This document shows, one piece after another, positions 17,975-26,636 of a DNA stretch of 64,000 nt (position 1 is the stretch's first letter; the number at the start of each line of letters is the position of its first letter). Source of the stretch: Faecalibacterium sp. I3-3-89. GTDB taxonomy: Bacteria; Bacillota; Clostridia; Oscillospirales; Ruminococcaceae. The stretch spans positions 1,860,001-1,924,000 of the forward strand of contig NZ_CP094468.1 in NCBI RefSeq assembly GCF_023347275.1, in the 5' to 3' direction. The notes under the pieces were generated by a model that was given only the letters and a program-made list of their open reading frames with translations, was not told the origin of the DNA and made no database searches. A program made the translations under genes and the position numbers.

Positions 17975-20371
17975 ATGACTACAAAAGAATTTGCAAAAAT
18001 TCTTCAGGACAAGCTCACCAGTGAGTATGGTGTGGATCTGAGCGTTGCATCTCATCAGCAGATCTATCGCGCTCTGGCCCTCATCTGCCGCCAGATGATG
18101 AGCGAGAACCATAAGAAGTTCCAGTCCAAGGCCATCGGCACCGGCTCCAAGCAGGTCTACTACCTGTGCATGGAGTTCCTGATGGGCCGCAGCCTCAAGA
18201 TGAGCCTGTTCAATCTGGGCCTGAACGAGGCCGCCCAGAAGGCTCTGGCCGAGGCTGACATCAGTCTGGACAGCATCTATGAGGAAGAGCCGGACGCCGG
18301 TCTGGGCAACGGCGGTCTGGGCCGTCTGGCTGCCTGCTACCTCGACGGCATGGCCACCACCGGCATCTGCGGCACCGGCTACTCCATCCTGTACGAGTAC
18401 GGCATCTTCAAGCAGAAGATCGTGGACGGCTGGCAGCAGGAGCGCGCCGACAACTGGCTGCCCGGCGGTCAGGTCTGGCTGAAGAGCCACCCCGATCAGG
18501 CTGTGGAGATCCGCTTCGACGGCGAGATCCACGAGAACTGGGACCACGGCTTCCACTATATCCAGCACACCAACTACAACAGCGTCATGGCCATCCCCTC
18601 TGATATGTATGTTCAGGGCTACGACGGCAAGGGCGTGGCCAAGCTCCGCCTGTGGCAGGCCAAGGCACCCGACTTCGATATGTCCAGCTTCTCTCTGGGC
18701 AACTACAACACCGCGATGAGCAAGAACGCCAGCGCTGAGCTGATCTCCAAGGTGCTGTACCCCAACGACAACCACGTCGAGGGCAAGATCCTCCGCCTGC
18801 GTCAGCAGTACTTCCTGTCTGCTGCCTCTATCGGCGACATCGTCCAGAACCACCTGTCCACCTACGGCACCCTCGAGAACCTGCCCGACAAGGTGGCCAT
18901 CCAGCTGAACGACACCCACCCGACCCTCGCCATCCCTGAGATGATGCGCATCCTGTTGGACGAGTGCGGCTTCGGCTGGGACAAGGCCTTTGACATCTGC
19001 CAGAAGGTCTTCTCCTACACCAACCACACCGTCATGGCCGAGGCTCTGGAGAAGTGGAATGTGGACATCTTCAAGATGACCCTGCCCCGCATCTACCAGA
19101 TCGTGACCGAGATGGACCGCCGCGCCCGCGAGAAGCTGGAAGCAGCCTTCCCCGGCGATCAGGGCAAGATCAACTATATGGCCCTCATCGGCGACAATCA
19201 GGTGCGCATGGCCAACATCTGCGCCTACACCGCCAACAGCATCAACGGCGTCTCCAAGCTGCACAGCGAGATCATCAAGGAGAGCGTCTTCCACGATTAT
19301 TACCTGTATAAGCCGCAGGCCTTCAAGAACGTGACCAACGGCATCGCTTACCGCCGCTGGCTGCTGGCCTCCAACCCCGAGCTGTGCAAGCTGCTGGATG
19401 AGACCGTCGGCACCGGCTACAAGCACGACGCCTCCGACCTGTCCAAGCTGAATAAGTTCGCCGAGGATAAGACCGTCCTCAAGCGCCTGAACGAGATCAA
19501 GCTGGACAACAAGAAGAACTTTGCCGCTTACCTCGAGAAGAGCACCGGTCAGTCCATCGACCCCAACTCCATCTTCGACTGTCAGGTCAAGCGGATGCAC
19601 GAGTACAAGCGCCAGCATCTGAATGCGCTGAACATCGCCGCTCAGTACCTGTACCTGAAGGAGAACCCCAACGCCGACTTCATCCCCAAGACCTATATCT
19701 TCGGCGCAAAGGCTGCCCCCGGCTACTATATGGCCAAGCAGATGATCCGCATGATCTGCAAGCTGGGTGACCTCATCAACAACGACCCCGCCGTCCGCGA
19801 CAAACTGCGCGTGGTCTATCTGGAAGAGTACTGTGTCTCCCTGAGCGAGCATCTGATGCCCGCCGCCGAGGTCTCTGAGCAGATCTCTCTGGCTGGCACT
19901 GAGGCCTCCGGTACCGGCAACATGAAGTTCATGCTGAACGGCGCCATCACGCTGGGCACTCTGGACGGCGCAAACGTCGAGATCGCAGACGCTGCCGGCA
20001 AGGAGAACGAGCTGATCTTCGGTATGCTGACGCCCGAGGTCAACAACCTCAAGCAGGTGGGCTACCACCCCAACGCCTTCATCATGGGCGACGACGTCGC
20101 AAATGCTGCGCTGAACTTTCTCGAGCGCGGCTGGAACGGCGAGAACTTCCACGAAGTCACCGAGAACCTGCGCAGCAGCGACCCCTATATGGTCATGGCC
20201 GACTTCAAGGATTACCGCCGTGCACAGGCCGACCTGCAGCGCCTGTACGCCGACCGTGAGCATTGGGCTAAGATGAGCCTGAAGAACATCGCCAACAGCG
20301 GCATCTTCAGCGCCGACCGTGCTGTTCTGGACTACGCACGCGACATCTGGCACGCTTCTGCTGTGAAATAA
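17975..20371 (+). CDS. glgP: Glycogen/maltodextrin phosphorylase
   Basis: PLP enzyme releasing glucose-1-phosphate from glycogen or maltodextrin. The 798-residue product carries the phosphorylase signatures GLGNGGLGRLAACYLDG, QLNDTHPTLAIPEMMR and the PLP-lysine segment EASGTGNMKFMLNG (Lys near residue 651). Length matches bacterial enzymes of 790-830. I chose the ATG at 17975, which has AGGAG 7 bases upstream; an ATG at 17915 has its ribosome site too close. Codon use is strongly biased, suggesting high expression. A GH13 hydrolase follows, so the pair likely breaks down storage or dietary glucan. Confidence 0.96.
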   Translation: MTTKEFAKILQDKLTSEYGVDLSVASHQQIYRALALICRQMMSENHKKFQSKAIGTGSKQVYYLCMEFLMGRSLKMSLFNLGLNEAAQKALAEADISLDSIYEEEPDAGLGNGGLGRLAACYLDGMATTGICGTGYSILYEYGIFKQKIVDGWQQERADNWLPGGQVWLKSHPDQAVEIRFDGEIHENWDHGFHYIQHTNYNSVMAIPSDMYVQGYDGKGVAKLRLWQAKAPDFDMSSFSLGNYNTAMSKNASAELISKVLYPNDNHVEGKILRLRQQYFLSAASIGDIVQNHLSTYGTLENLPDKVAIQLNDTHPTLAIPEMMRILLDECGFGWDKAFDICQKVFSYTNHTVMAEALEKWNVDIFKMTLPRIYQIVTEMDRRAREKLEAAFPGDQGKINYMALIGDNQVRMANICAYTANSINGVSKLHSEIIKESVFHDYYLYKPQAFKNVTNGIAYRRWLLASNPELCKLLDETVGTGYKHDASDLSKLNKFAEDKTVLKRLNEIKLDNKKNFAAYLEKSTGQSIDPNSIFDCQVKRMHEYKRQHLNALNIAAQYLYLKENPNADFIPKTYIFGAKAAPGYYMAKQMIRMICKLGDLINNDPAVRDKLRVVYLEEYCVSLSEHLMPAAEVSEQISLAGTEASGTGNMKFMLNGAITLGTLDGANVEIADAAGKENELIFGMLTPEVNNLKQVGYHPNAFIMGDDVANAALNFLERGWNGENFHEVTENLRSSDPYMVMADFKDYRRAQADLQRLYADREHWAKMSLKNIANSGIFSADRAVLDYARDIWHASAVK

Positions 20372-20508
20372 GCCCTCTCAGTCTCGCTATCGCTCGACAG
20401 CTCCCCTACCGAGGGGAGCCTCTGGCGAAGAGGGAAAGCTTTCCGGTATGCCAAGGCCTCTCCTCGATAGGAGAGGTGGCACGGCGCAAGCCGTGACGGA
20501 GAGGTTAT
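20372..20508. repeat. Intergenic compound inverted repeat, copy 3
   Basis: Reads CCCTCTCAGTCTCGCTATCG, a CTCCCCTACCGAGGGGAG palindrome, CCTCTGGCGAAGAGGG, then GGCCTCTCCTCGATAGGAG and GCCGTGACGGAGAGGTT. It is close to the reverse complement of the copy at 22438-22573; by eye about nine of ten bases agree. The two copies flank the GH13 gene in opposite orientation. Confidence 0.85.
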
Positions 20509-20528
20509 CCCACCAATAAGAACGAAAA

Positions 20529-20559
20529 CCCCGTGGCATCGCTGCCCGGGGCTTTTTTT
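20529..20559 (+). terminator. Terminator after glgP
   Basis: CCCCG-T-GGCA and TGCCCGGGG form a nine-pair stem with one bulged base and a TCGC loop, followed by CTTTTTTT. It ends only 18 bases before the start of the next gene. Confidence 0.85.
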
Positions 20560-20577
20560 GAGAAAGGACGATCCTTT

Positions 20578-22434
20578 TTGCCTTGTCTGTTCAATAGCTT
20601 CGACCCCTATTTCAAGCAGCCCTTCGGCGCGGTACGCGCCGGCCAGAGCGTGCATCTGTCCCTCTGCATCCCGGAAGAGCTGGGCTATGTTGACCCTCAC
20701 CTCGTATTGCAGAAGGAGGGCCGGTATGACGTGCCCGTCCACTACCGGATGAAGTTCGACGGCCAGACGCCTCATCAGAATCACTTTTCGGTGGACGTCA
20801 CCCTCAACGATGTGGGCCTCTACTTCTACTATTTCGACCTCTACACCGACTTCCGCCGCATCGTCCGCGGGCCGGACAACTGCGGCGTCGTGAGCTGGCA
20901 GGAGGGCGAAAGCTGGCAGATCACGGTCTACGAGGCCGATTTTGAGACGCCCGCCCCCATCAAGGGCAAGGTGTTCTACCAGATCTTCCCCGACCGCTTC
21001 TGCGAGGGTGTGGAGAACAAGCCCATGCCCTTCCCCGACCGGCTTTATCAGGCCGACAAGCACGCCGAGCCCTTCTGGCAGCCCAACGAGGTGGGCGGCC
21101 ACCTGAACGAGGACTATTTCGGCGGCGACCTCAAGGGCATCCAGATGAAGCTGCCCTACCTGCGGAAGATGGGAGTGGACTACCTCTACCTCAACCCCAT
21201 CTTTGAGGCCCACTCCAACCACCGGTACAACACCGCCGACTATCTCAACGTAGACCCCCTTCTGGGCACCAACGAGGACTTCGTGGCCCTCTGCGCCGAG
21301 GCCAAAAAGTACGGCATCGGCATCGTGCTGGACGGCGTCTTCAGCCACACCGGCTCGGACAGCCGCTATTTCAACCGGGAGGGCCGCTACGGCGAGGGCG
21401 GCGCTTATCGCGACCCCAGCTCCCCCTACCGCAGCTGGTACGACTTCGACCCCAAGTATAAGGGCGGCTACCGCAGCTGGTGGGGCTTCGAGACTCTGCC
21501 CGAGGTCAACGAGGAAACGCCCTCCTACGTCGAATTTATTACCGGCGAGGGCGGCGTTATCGACACATGGCTGCGCCGGGGCGCGGCAGGCTTCCGTCTG
21601 GACGTGGCCGACGAGCTGCCCGACTCCTTCATCGAAAAAGTGCGCACCGCCGTCAAGCGGGTCAGCCCGGACAAATTCCTGCTGGGTGAGGTCTGGGAGG
21701 ACGCCACCACCAAATTCGGTTTCGACAAGCGTCGCACCTACCTGCTGGGCAAAGGCCTCGACAGCGTGATGAACTACCCCTTCAAGAACGCCGTCCTCGG
21801 CTTCGTCTGCGGCCGGGACGCCGGGCAGACCATGACCGACATCCTCACCCTCTGTGAGCACTACCCCGCCCCGGCCCTCGACACGGCCCTGAATTTCCTC
21901 TCCACCCACGACACCGAGCGGGCGCTGACCGTCATCGCCGACGAACCGGCCAATGGCCGGGGCCGTGCATGGCAGAGCGGGCGCTGCGTCACCGGCGACG
22001 CCTACGAGGAAGGGATGCTCCGGCTGCGGATGGCCTATGCCATCATCTACACCCTGCCCGGCGTCCCCTGCCTCTACTACGACGACGAGATCGGGATGCA
22101 GGGCTACCGCGACCCCTTCAACCGGGGCTTCTACTGCTGGGACAGCCACGAGGAGCGGCTGCGCCCGGTGCTGGCCCAGCTGGCACAGCTCCGCCACAGC
22201 TGCGAAGCCTTCCGCACCGGCGCGCTCCGCGTCCTGCGGGCCGAGGGCGGCATCCTCCACTACCAGCGCATCGGCGAAGCCGAGACGGCGGAGATCATCG
22301 TCAACCGCACCGAGCACATCATCGTGGAGCCGCTGGCCTCCGGCAAGCATACCGAGGTGAACCCCATGGGCTTCACCATCGTGGTGGAGGAGATCGGCCA
22401 TAACCCGGATCACAGCTACTACGATTATCAGTAA
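20578..22434 (+). CDS. GH13 alpha-glucan hydrolase (neopullulanase/maltogenic amylase type)
   Basis: 618-residue alpha-amylase-family enzyme cleaving alpha-1,4 (possibly alpha-1,6) glucan. An N-terminal beta domain of about 110 residues, CBM34-like in position, precedes the barrel. Catalytic motifs: GFRLDVADE (nucleophile Asp near 342), LLGEVWED (acid Glu near 371) and FLSTHDTE (Asp near 443). FYQIFPDRF is typical of the neopullulanase group. No signal peptide is seen, so it probably acts in the cytoplasm with glgP. I place the start at TTG 20578, with AAAGGA 9 bases upstream; the in-frame GTG at 20533 lies in the terminator. Confidence 0.9.
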   Translation: MPCLFNSFDPYFKQPFGAVRAGQSVHLSLCIPEELGYVDPHLVLQKEGRYDVPVHYRMKFDGQTPHQNHFSVDVTLNDVGLYFYYFDLYTDFRRIVRGPDNCGVVSWQEGESWQITVYEADFETPAPIKGKVFYQIFPDRFCEGVENKPMPFPDRLYQADKHAEPFWQPNEVGGHLNEDYFGGDLKGIQMKLPYLRKMGVDYLYLNPIFEAHSNHRYNTADYLNVDPLLGTNEDFVALCAEAKKYGIGIVLDGVFSHTGSDSRYFNREGRYGEGGAYRDPSSPYRSWYDFDPKYKGGYRSWWGFETLPEVNEETPSYVEFITGEGGVIDTWLRRGAAGFRLDVADELPDSFIEKVRTAVKRVSPDKFLLGEVWEDATTKFGFDKRRTYLLGKGLDSVMNYPFKNAVLGFVCGRDAGQTMTDILTLCEHYPAPALDTALNFLSTHDTERALTVIADEPANGRGRAWQSGRCVTGDAYEEGMLRLRMAYAIIYTLPGVPCLYYDDEIGMQGYRDPFNRGFYCWDSHEERLRPVLAQLAQLRHSCEAFRTGALRVLRAEGGILHYQRIGEAETAEIIVNRTEHIIVEPLASGKHTEVNPMGFTIVVEEIGHNPDHSYYDYQ

Positions 22435-22437
22435 GGC

Positions 22438-22573
22438 TTAACCTCTCCGTCACGCCTACGGCGTGCCACCTCCCCTATCGAGGGGAGGCTTTGGCATGGC
22501 GGAAAGCTTTATCTCTTCGCCAGAGGCTCCCCTCGATAGGGGAGCTGTCGAGCGATAGCGAGACTGAGAGGTT
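22438..22573. repeat. Intergenic compound inverted repeat, copy 4
   Basis: Starts AACCTCTCCGTCACGCCTAC and a CCTCCCCTATCGAGGGGAGG palindrome, ends GTCGAGCGATAGCGAGACTG then AGAGGTT. Near-identical to the inverted copy at 20372-20508. Confidence 0.85.
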
Positions 22574-22651
22574 TATTCATAATCTATCTCTGTACTTTCG
22601 CGTCCGTTTGCTCTATAATGAGGGCAGACACCCGCAAAGGAGGGAGCTTTG

Positions 22652-23110
22652 ATGTCTGTTGACCCCATTTTTTGGCTGCTGGCCGCCATCGGCTTCGTCG
22701 TTCTCGAAGCCATGACGCTGAATCTCGTCTCCATCTGGTTCGCGGTGGGCAGTGCGGCCGCGCTGCTCAGCTGCCTTGTGGTGGCGTCCTTCCGGGTGCA
22801 GGCGGTGGTGTTCATCGCCGTCAGCATCCTCTGTCTGTTGGCCCTCAAGCCCCTGTGTGCCCGGCTGCGCAAGCCGCCCACCGCCACGAACGGCGACCGC
22901 GCCCTTGGCCGGGAGGCCGTCGTGCTCACCCCCGTCTCCGCTGAGGCCGCCGGCCGTGTCCGGCTGGACGGCGTGGACTGGAACGCCCGCTGCGCCACCC
23001 CCGGCGATACCCTCGCCCCGGGCCAGAGCTGCCGGGTGGCCGAGATCCACAGCACCCTGCTCATCGTGGAGCCTGTCCTGACCGAGACCGCCCGCCGGGC
23101 GGCTCACTGA
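22652..23110 (+). CDS. NfeD-like membrane protein
   Basis: 152 residues: two or three membrane helices in the first 75 residues (FWLLAAIGFVVLEAM and AVVFIAVSILCLLAL), then a small beta-barrel OB-type domain (GREAVVLTP, AGRVRLDGVDWNARC) typical of NfeD. Such short NfeD proteins work with SPFH/stomatin proteins in membrane microdomains. GGAGG lies 9 bases before the ATG at 22652. The SPFH gene follows after 17 bases, which supports the pairing. Confidence 0.88.
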   Translation: MSVDPIFWLLAAIGFVVLEAMTLNLVSIWFAVGSAAALLSCLVVASFRVQAVVFIAVSILCLLALKPLCARLRKPPTATNGDRALGREAVVLTPVSAEAAGRVRLDGVDWNARCATPGDTLAPGQSCRVAEIHSTLLIVEPVLTETARRAAH

Positions 23111-23127
23111 ACGAAAGGAGCGTCCCT

Positions 23128-24036
23128 ATGCCTATCATGCTGTTCCTGATCCTCATCCTGATCTTCGTTGTCCTGCTGGTGGTCGTCACCAACATCGTCA
23201 TCGTGCCCCAGTCGATGGTCTACGTCGTCGAGCGTCTTGGCAGCTACTCCGAGACATGGAGCGCCGGCCTGCACGTTAAAATTCCGTTCCTCGAGCGTGT
23301 GGCAAAGAAGGTCAGCCTGAAAGAGCAGGTCGCCGACTTCCCCCCTCAGCCGGTCATCACCCGCGATAACGTCACCATGCAGATCGACACCGTGGTCTTC
23401 TTTCAGGTGATGGATGCCAAGCTCTACACCTATGGCGTCAACCAGCCCATCGCGGCCATCGAGAGCCTGTCCGCCACCACGCTGCGCAACATCATCGGCG
23501 AGATGGAGCTGGACCACACCCTCACCAGCCGCGACACCATCAACAGCAAGATCACGGCCATCCTTGACGAGGCCACCGACAAGTGGGGCATCAAGGTCAA
23601 CCGTGTCGAGGTCAAGAATATCATCCCTCCGCGTGAGATCCAGGAGGCCATGGAGAAGCAGATGAAGGCCGAGCGCGAGAAGCGCGCCGTCATCCTGAAG
23701 GCCGACGGCGAGAAGCAGGCCGCCATCACCGCCGCTGAGGGCGAAAAGGAGTCTGCCATCCTCCGCGCCGACGCCGTCAAGCAGCAGCGCATCCTCGAGG
23801 CCGAGGGCGAGGCACAGGCCATCCTCGCCGTCCAGAAAGCCAACGCCGACGCCATCCGTCTGCTGAACGAAGCCATGCCCACCGACAAGGTGCTGGCCCT
23901 GCGCAGTCTGGAAGCGCTGGCCAAGGTCGCCAACGGCAAGGCCACCAAGATCATCATTCCTTCCGACTTGCAAAACCTCGGCGGCGTCGTGCCCAGCATC
24001 AAGGAACTGATGACCGACCCGAAAGACGCAGAATAA
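23128..24036 (+). CDS. SPFH/stomatin-type membrane scaffold protein
   Basis: 302 residues. One N-terminal membrane helix (residues 3-25) is followed by an SPFH domain with VPQSMVYVVERLGSYSETW and by IPPREIQEAMEKQMKAEREK, the slipin signature. A long Ala/Glu-rich coiled coil then leads to a C-terminal segment ending VPSIKEL. Paralogues include QmcA and slipins, which form rings in the membrane and control protein quality or proteolysis. It is paired with the NfeD gene upstream. Confidence 0.92.
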   Translation: MPIMLFLILILIFVVLLVVVTNIVIVPQSMVYVVERLGSYSETWSAGLHVKIPFLERVAKKVSLKEQVADFPPQPVITRDNVTMQIDTVVFFQVMDAKLYTYGVNQPIAAIESLSATTLRNIIGEMELDHTLTSRDTINSKITAILDEATDKWGIKVNRVEVKNIIPPREIQEAMEKQMKAEREKRAVILKADGEKQAAITAAEGEKESAILRADAVKQQRILEAEGEAQAILAVQKANADAIRLLNEAMPTDKVLALRSLEALAKVANGKATKIIIPSDLQNLGGVVPSIKELMTDPKDAE

Positions 24037-24048
24037 GAGGCTTACGCT

Positions 24049-24519
24049 ATGATCTACGACACCCTGAACAATCTTCCCAACTACCTCGGCATGAGCGAAA
24101 ACCTTGATGCCGTCATTGAGTTCGTTATGGCCCGGGACATCAACAACCTGCCCGCTGGCAAGACCCGCATCCTCGGCGACAAGGCTGTGGTCACAGTCAG
24201 CACCGTCACCCCCCAGACCTCCGACAAGGCGCTGTTCCAGCGCCGGGACAGCCACCTGACCCTCGAGACCGACCTCGAAGGCAGCGAGCTGTTCGAGGTG
24301 TCGCTGGGCGAGCTGACCCCCACCAAGCCCGCCGACGAGGCCGCTGACCTGACCGTCGGCACCGCAGGCACCAGCATCGCCGGGATGCTCTGCGAGGGCC
24401 GCTTCGCCCTCTATCTGGCCGGTGAGCCGTACAAATCCGGCCTGAAAGCGCAGGGCTGCGGCAAGCTGAAAAAGGCCGTCTTCAGCATCGAGCTGGACGA
24501 AGACGAGGAAGCCGAGTAA
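24049..24519 (+). CDS. YhcH/YjgK/YiaL family protein
   Basis: 156-residue cupin-like protein of the DUF386 family, linked in other bacteria to sialic acid or unusual sugar handling (EbgC is a member). The start MIYDTLNNLPNYLGM and DINNLPAGKTRILGDKAVV fit the family. The region where many members carry EaHrkyiDi metal ligands reads FQRRDSHLTLETD, so the binding site may be partly changed. The tail is acidic (DEDEEAE). It starts 12 bases after the SPFH gene and is followed by a terminator. No sugar genes are adjacent. Confidence 0.75.
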   Translation: MIYDTLNNLPNYLGMSENLDAVIEFVMARDINNLPAGKTRILGDKAVVTVSTVTPQTSDKALFQRRDSHLTLETDLEGSELFEVSLGELTPTKPADEAADLTVGTAGTSIAGMLCEGRFALYLAGEPYKSGLKAQGCGKLKKAVFSIELDEDEEAE

Positions 24520-24530
24520 TTTCAAAAAGC

Positions 24531-24566
24531 AAAGCTCCACGCAGCGTAGGTTGTGTGGAGCTTTTT
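24531..24566 (+). terminator. Terminator of the nfeD-SPFH-yhcH unit
   Basis: AAAGCTCCAC and GTGGAGCTTT arms around a short loop, followed by TTCT; it starts 11 bases after the yhcH-like stop. Confidence 0.85.
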
Positions 24567-24651
24567 CTTATAGTATACTTGGCAACAACAGCGAGGCCCC
24601 CGCTTTTTTGTATACACATTTACTTTTTCGTTCCGCTCAGACTTGCCCGGC

Positions 24652-24711
24652 TTGCCAATGGCTCTCCCTATGGGAGAGCTGTCACCGGAGGTGACTGAGA
24701 GGGCTGCAAAG
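24652..24711. repeat. Half copy of the intergenic repeat
   Basis: CCAATGGCTCTCCCTATGGG and a following GAGAGCTGTCACCGGAGG then TGACTGAGAGGGC match one arm of the repeat family (compare 1801 and 38517). It lies in the leader of the interrupted HTH gene. Confidence 0.65.
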
Positions 24712-24721
24712 GAGAGTTTAT

Positions 24722-24859
24722 ATGGATTCTTACGTCACCGGCACTGCCATCCGGCAGCTGCGGGAAGCCAAACACCTGACGCAGGCAGAGCTGGCCGAAA
24801 AGCTGGCCGTCAGCGCAAAGGCCATCTCCAAGTGGGAGACAGGAGAATCCCTCACTTAA
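24722..24859 (+). pseudogene. 5' fragment of HTH-desulfoferrodoxin-GNAT gene, split by the mobile element
   Basis: The ATG at 24722 (GGAG upstream) opens a 45-residue frame, beginning MDSYVTGTAIRQLREAK and containing the XRE helix-turn-helix AKAISKWETG. The frame then runs into element sequence and stops at 24857. The expected continuation, with ETGRGLPDISLLEPLA, resumes at 33660 in the same orientation. The two pieces join into one HTH domain if the element is removed. The fragment has half a DNA-binding domain and is unlikely to be active. Confidence 0.88.
24834..24843. repeat. Left attachment-site direct repeat
   Basis: GGGAGACAGG here matches GGGAAACGGG at 33658-33667 in 8 of 10 bases. 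The shared GGGA contains a GA dinucleotide, the crossover core known for TnpX-type large serine recombinases. Joining host sequence across that GA restores the codons for K-W-E-T-G-R-G. Confidence 0.65.
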
Positions 24860-24864
24860 AGATA
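24848..24864 (+). repeat. Left subterminal inverted repeat
   Basis: TCCCTCACTTAAAGATA matches the reverse complement of 33645-33661 in 15 of 17 bases. Probable recombinase-binding arm. Confidence 0.65.
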
Positions 24865-24878
24865 TTGGTTATGTACTA

Positions 24879-24909
24879 GGTGTGCAACCGTTCGATTGCA
24901 CACCCTTTT
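24879..24909 (+). terminator. Hairpin at left end of element
   Basis: GGTGTGCAA and TTGCACACC form a perfect nine-pair stem with an eight-base loop, followed on the plus strand by CTTTT. It could stop host transcripts from reading into the element; on the minus strand it follows the recombinase stop but lacks a T run. Confidence 0.6.
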
Positions 24910-24917
24910 ATAATGCG

Positions 24918-26540
24918 TCACTCGACTTTGCCGATAAAACGGTAAAAAATTTCAACTTCCTGTTCTCTGGTGCCATCTTCATGCTTGACAGCTTCGTGAA
25001 TGAGAATCTTTTCAATCAGAGCATTTAGAAGTTCGGCGGTCAATTGTGTGGGGTTGACGTACTTTTTCATCAACTCAATCCACTTTTCAGCGTCAACAGC
25101 GGTCTGAACGGCTGCATCAAGTTCGGCTTGAAGTTCTTGAATCTTTTCGTCCAGTTCATGCTGTTCTGCCTGATACTTTTCGGACAGCATATTGAAATTG
25201 TACTCCGTAATGCGTCCAACAGACCAGTCCTCATACATTTTGGCGAACAGGTTGTCCACCTCTGCCTTACGCTTTGTGGCCTTTTTGAGTTCGGCAGTCT
25301 GTTTTTTCTTGGCGGTGTTGCGTTCTTTGTCGCTGGCATTCAGTAAACGCTGCAAGAGTTTATCTCCATCCTGCTGTGCTTGCTGCGACCAATACTGCAC
25401 TCTTGCCAGAATATAGGTGTACAGCACATCATATCGAATATAGTGCATGGAACATTGGTGAAGGCCCTGTCCGTTTTTGCTGCAATGGTAATAGCCGTAG
25501 GGCTTTTTGTTCTGCTTATTCATACCATAGGCCATCGACCAGCCGCAATCCGCACATTTTACAAGCCCGGAAAAGATTTGCGTTGTTCCGTCTTTCTGTT
25601 TTCTACGGCGATGAGCAATCTGCTCCTGCACCTGTCGGAACACATCCGCAGAGATAATAGCTTCGTGGGTGTTCTCCACACGATACCATTCCTCCTGCGG
25701 CTTCCGCACCTTTTTCTTGTTCTTGAAAGAGATGTTGCTCTGCTTATTGTGAACGCTGTGACCGATATAGGTTTCTTCTTTCAGGATACTTTTGACCTGC
25801 GCTACCGTCCATGCGTAGGACTTCTCTTCCGACGCTCCTGCATAGATGTTAGCAAATGTGCCATACCGCTGAAAATTCAACCAGCCGGGAGTGGGAACCT
25901 TTTCATCTACTAAAATATGGGTGATGCTGGCCGCACCGTGTCCATGCACCGCAAGATCAAAGATTTTCTCAATGATCCACTTCGTTTCCGGGTCTACCAG
26001 AAGATGCCCTGACTTGTCGGGGTCTTTGATATATCCCAGAGGAGCGTATGCACCATAGTGCGCACCGTTCGCAAATCTTGTCCGCATAGCGGCCTTGACT
26101 TTTTTGCTGGTCTGGCGAGCGTGCATCTCATTCAGGATGTTCAGGAACGGAGCGAGTTCGCTTTCGCCGTTGAGAGTGTCCACATTATCGTTGACAGCAA
26201 TATAGCGGACACCTTTACTCGGAAAGTAGATCTCCGTGTACTGACCTGTCAGAATATAGTTTCGACCTAAACGGGATAAATCCTTTGTTACAACGCAGTT
26301 GATTTTGCCTTCCTCAATATCGTCGATCATCCGTTGAAAGCCCGGTCTGTCAAAGTTGGTGCCAGACCAACCATCATCGATATATTCGCCAACAACGGTC
26401 AACCCGTGTTCCTCTGCATACTGACGAAGCATCATGCGCTGGGTCTGGATGCTGCCGCTTTCACCCTGCAATTCATCGTCACGGCTTAGTCTAAGGTACA
26501 GTGCAGTGTTATAGATCATCGTATTGTTAGGCTGTTTCAT
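24918..26540 (-). CDS. Large serine recombinase (TnpX/TndX type)
   Basis: 540-residue site-specific recombinase that likely excises and inserts this element. The resolvase catalytic domain (about residues 9-160) begins YNTALYLRLSRDDE with ESGSIQTQR holding the nucleophilic Ser. DDGWSGTNFDRPGF, KDLSRLGRNY and the recombinase domain follow. The zinc ribbon is CADCGWSMAYG with a later C-S-K...CSMHYI pair, then a coiled coil of about 120 residues. AAGGAGG is 7 bases before the ATG at 26540. The gene reads toward the left end, and its promoter lies inside a dyad repeat. Confidence 0.95.
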   Translation of the reverse strand: MKQPNNTMIYNTALYLRLSRDDELQGESGSIQTQRMMLRQYAEEHGLTVVGEYIDDGWSGTNFDRPGFQRMIDDIEEGKINCVVTKDLSRLGRNYILTGQYTEIYFPSKGVRYIAVNDNVDTLNGESELAPFLNILNEMHARQTSKKVKAAMRTRFANGAHYGAYAPLGYIKDPDKSGHLLVDPETKWIIEKIFDLAVHGHGAASITHILVDEKVPTPGWLNFQRYGTFANIYAGASEEKSYAWTVAQVKSILKEETYIGHSVHNKQSNISFKNKKKVRKPQEEWYRVENTHEAIISADVFRQVQEQIAHRRRKQKDGTTQIFSGLVKCADCGWSMAYGMNKQNKKPYGYYHCSKNGQGLHQCSMHYIRYDVLYTYILARVQYWSQQAQQDGDKLLQRLLNASDKERNTAKKKQTAELKKATKRKAEVDNLFAKMYEDWSVGRITEYNFNMLSEKYQAEQHELDEKIQELQAELDAAVQTAVDAEKWIELMKKYVNPTQLTAELLNALIEKILIHEAVKHEDGTREQEVEIFYRFIGKVE

Positions 26541-26565
26541 AGTAGAGCCTCCTTCTTAAAAGAAA

Positions 26566-26623
26566 CAGCCCACGCTTACAATACTTCTGCTTCCATTATA
26601 CCGTAAGTGTGGGCTGGATTCAA
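26566..26623 (-). promoter_or_regulatory. Recombinase promoter embedded in an inverted repeat
   Basis: Minus strand: -35 TTGAAT (26618-26623), 17-base spacer, -10 TATAAT (26595-26600). Two arms of 14 bases, CAGCCCACACTTAC (26603-26616) and GTAAGCGTGGGCTG (26566-26579), face each other with one mismatch. One arm fills the spacer and the other lies past the start site, so a bound protein could block the promoter. The sequence AAGTATTGTAAGCGTGGG of the downstream arm recurs exactly at 33609-33626. Confidence 0.75.
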
Positions 26624-26636
26624 TTCGTTTTTATCA

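Noticed and set aside
24834..24843. AC dinucleotide as the recombination core
   Set aside because: AC is also shared by both ends at the right place, but GA fits the known TnpX-family core and restores good host codons. It cannot be excluded without an empty site.
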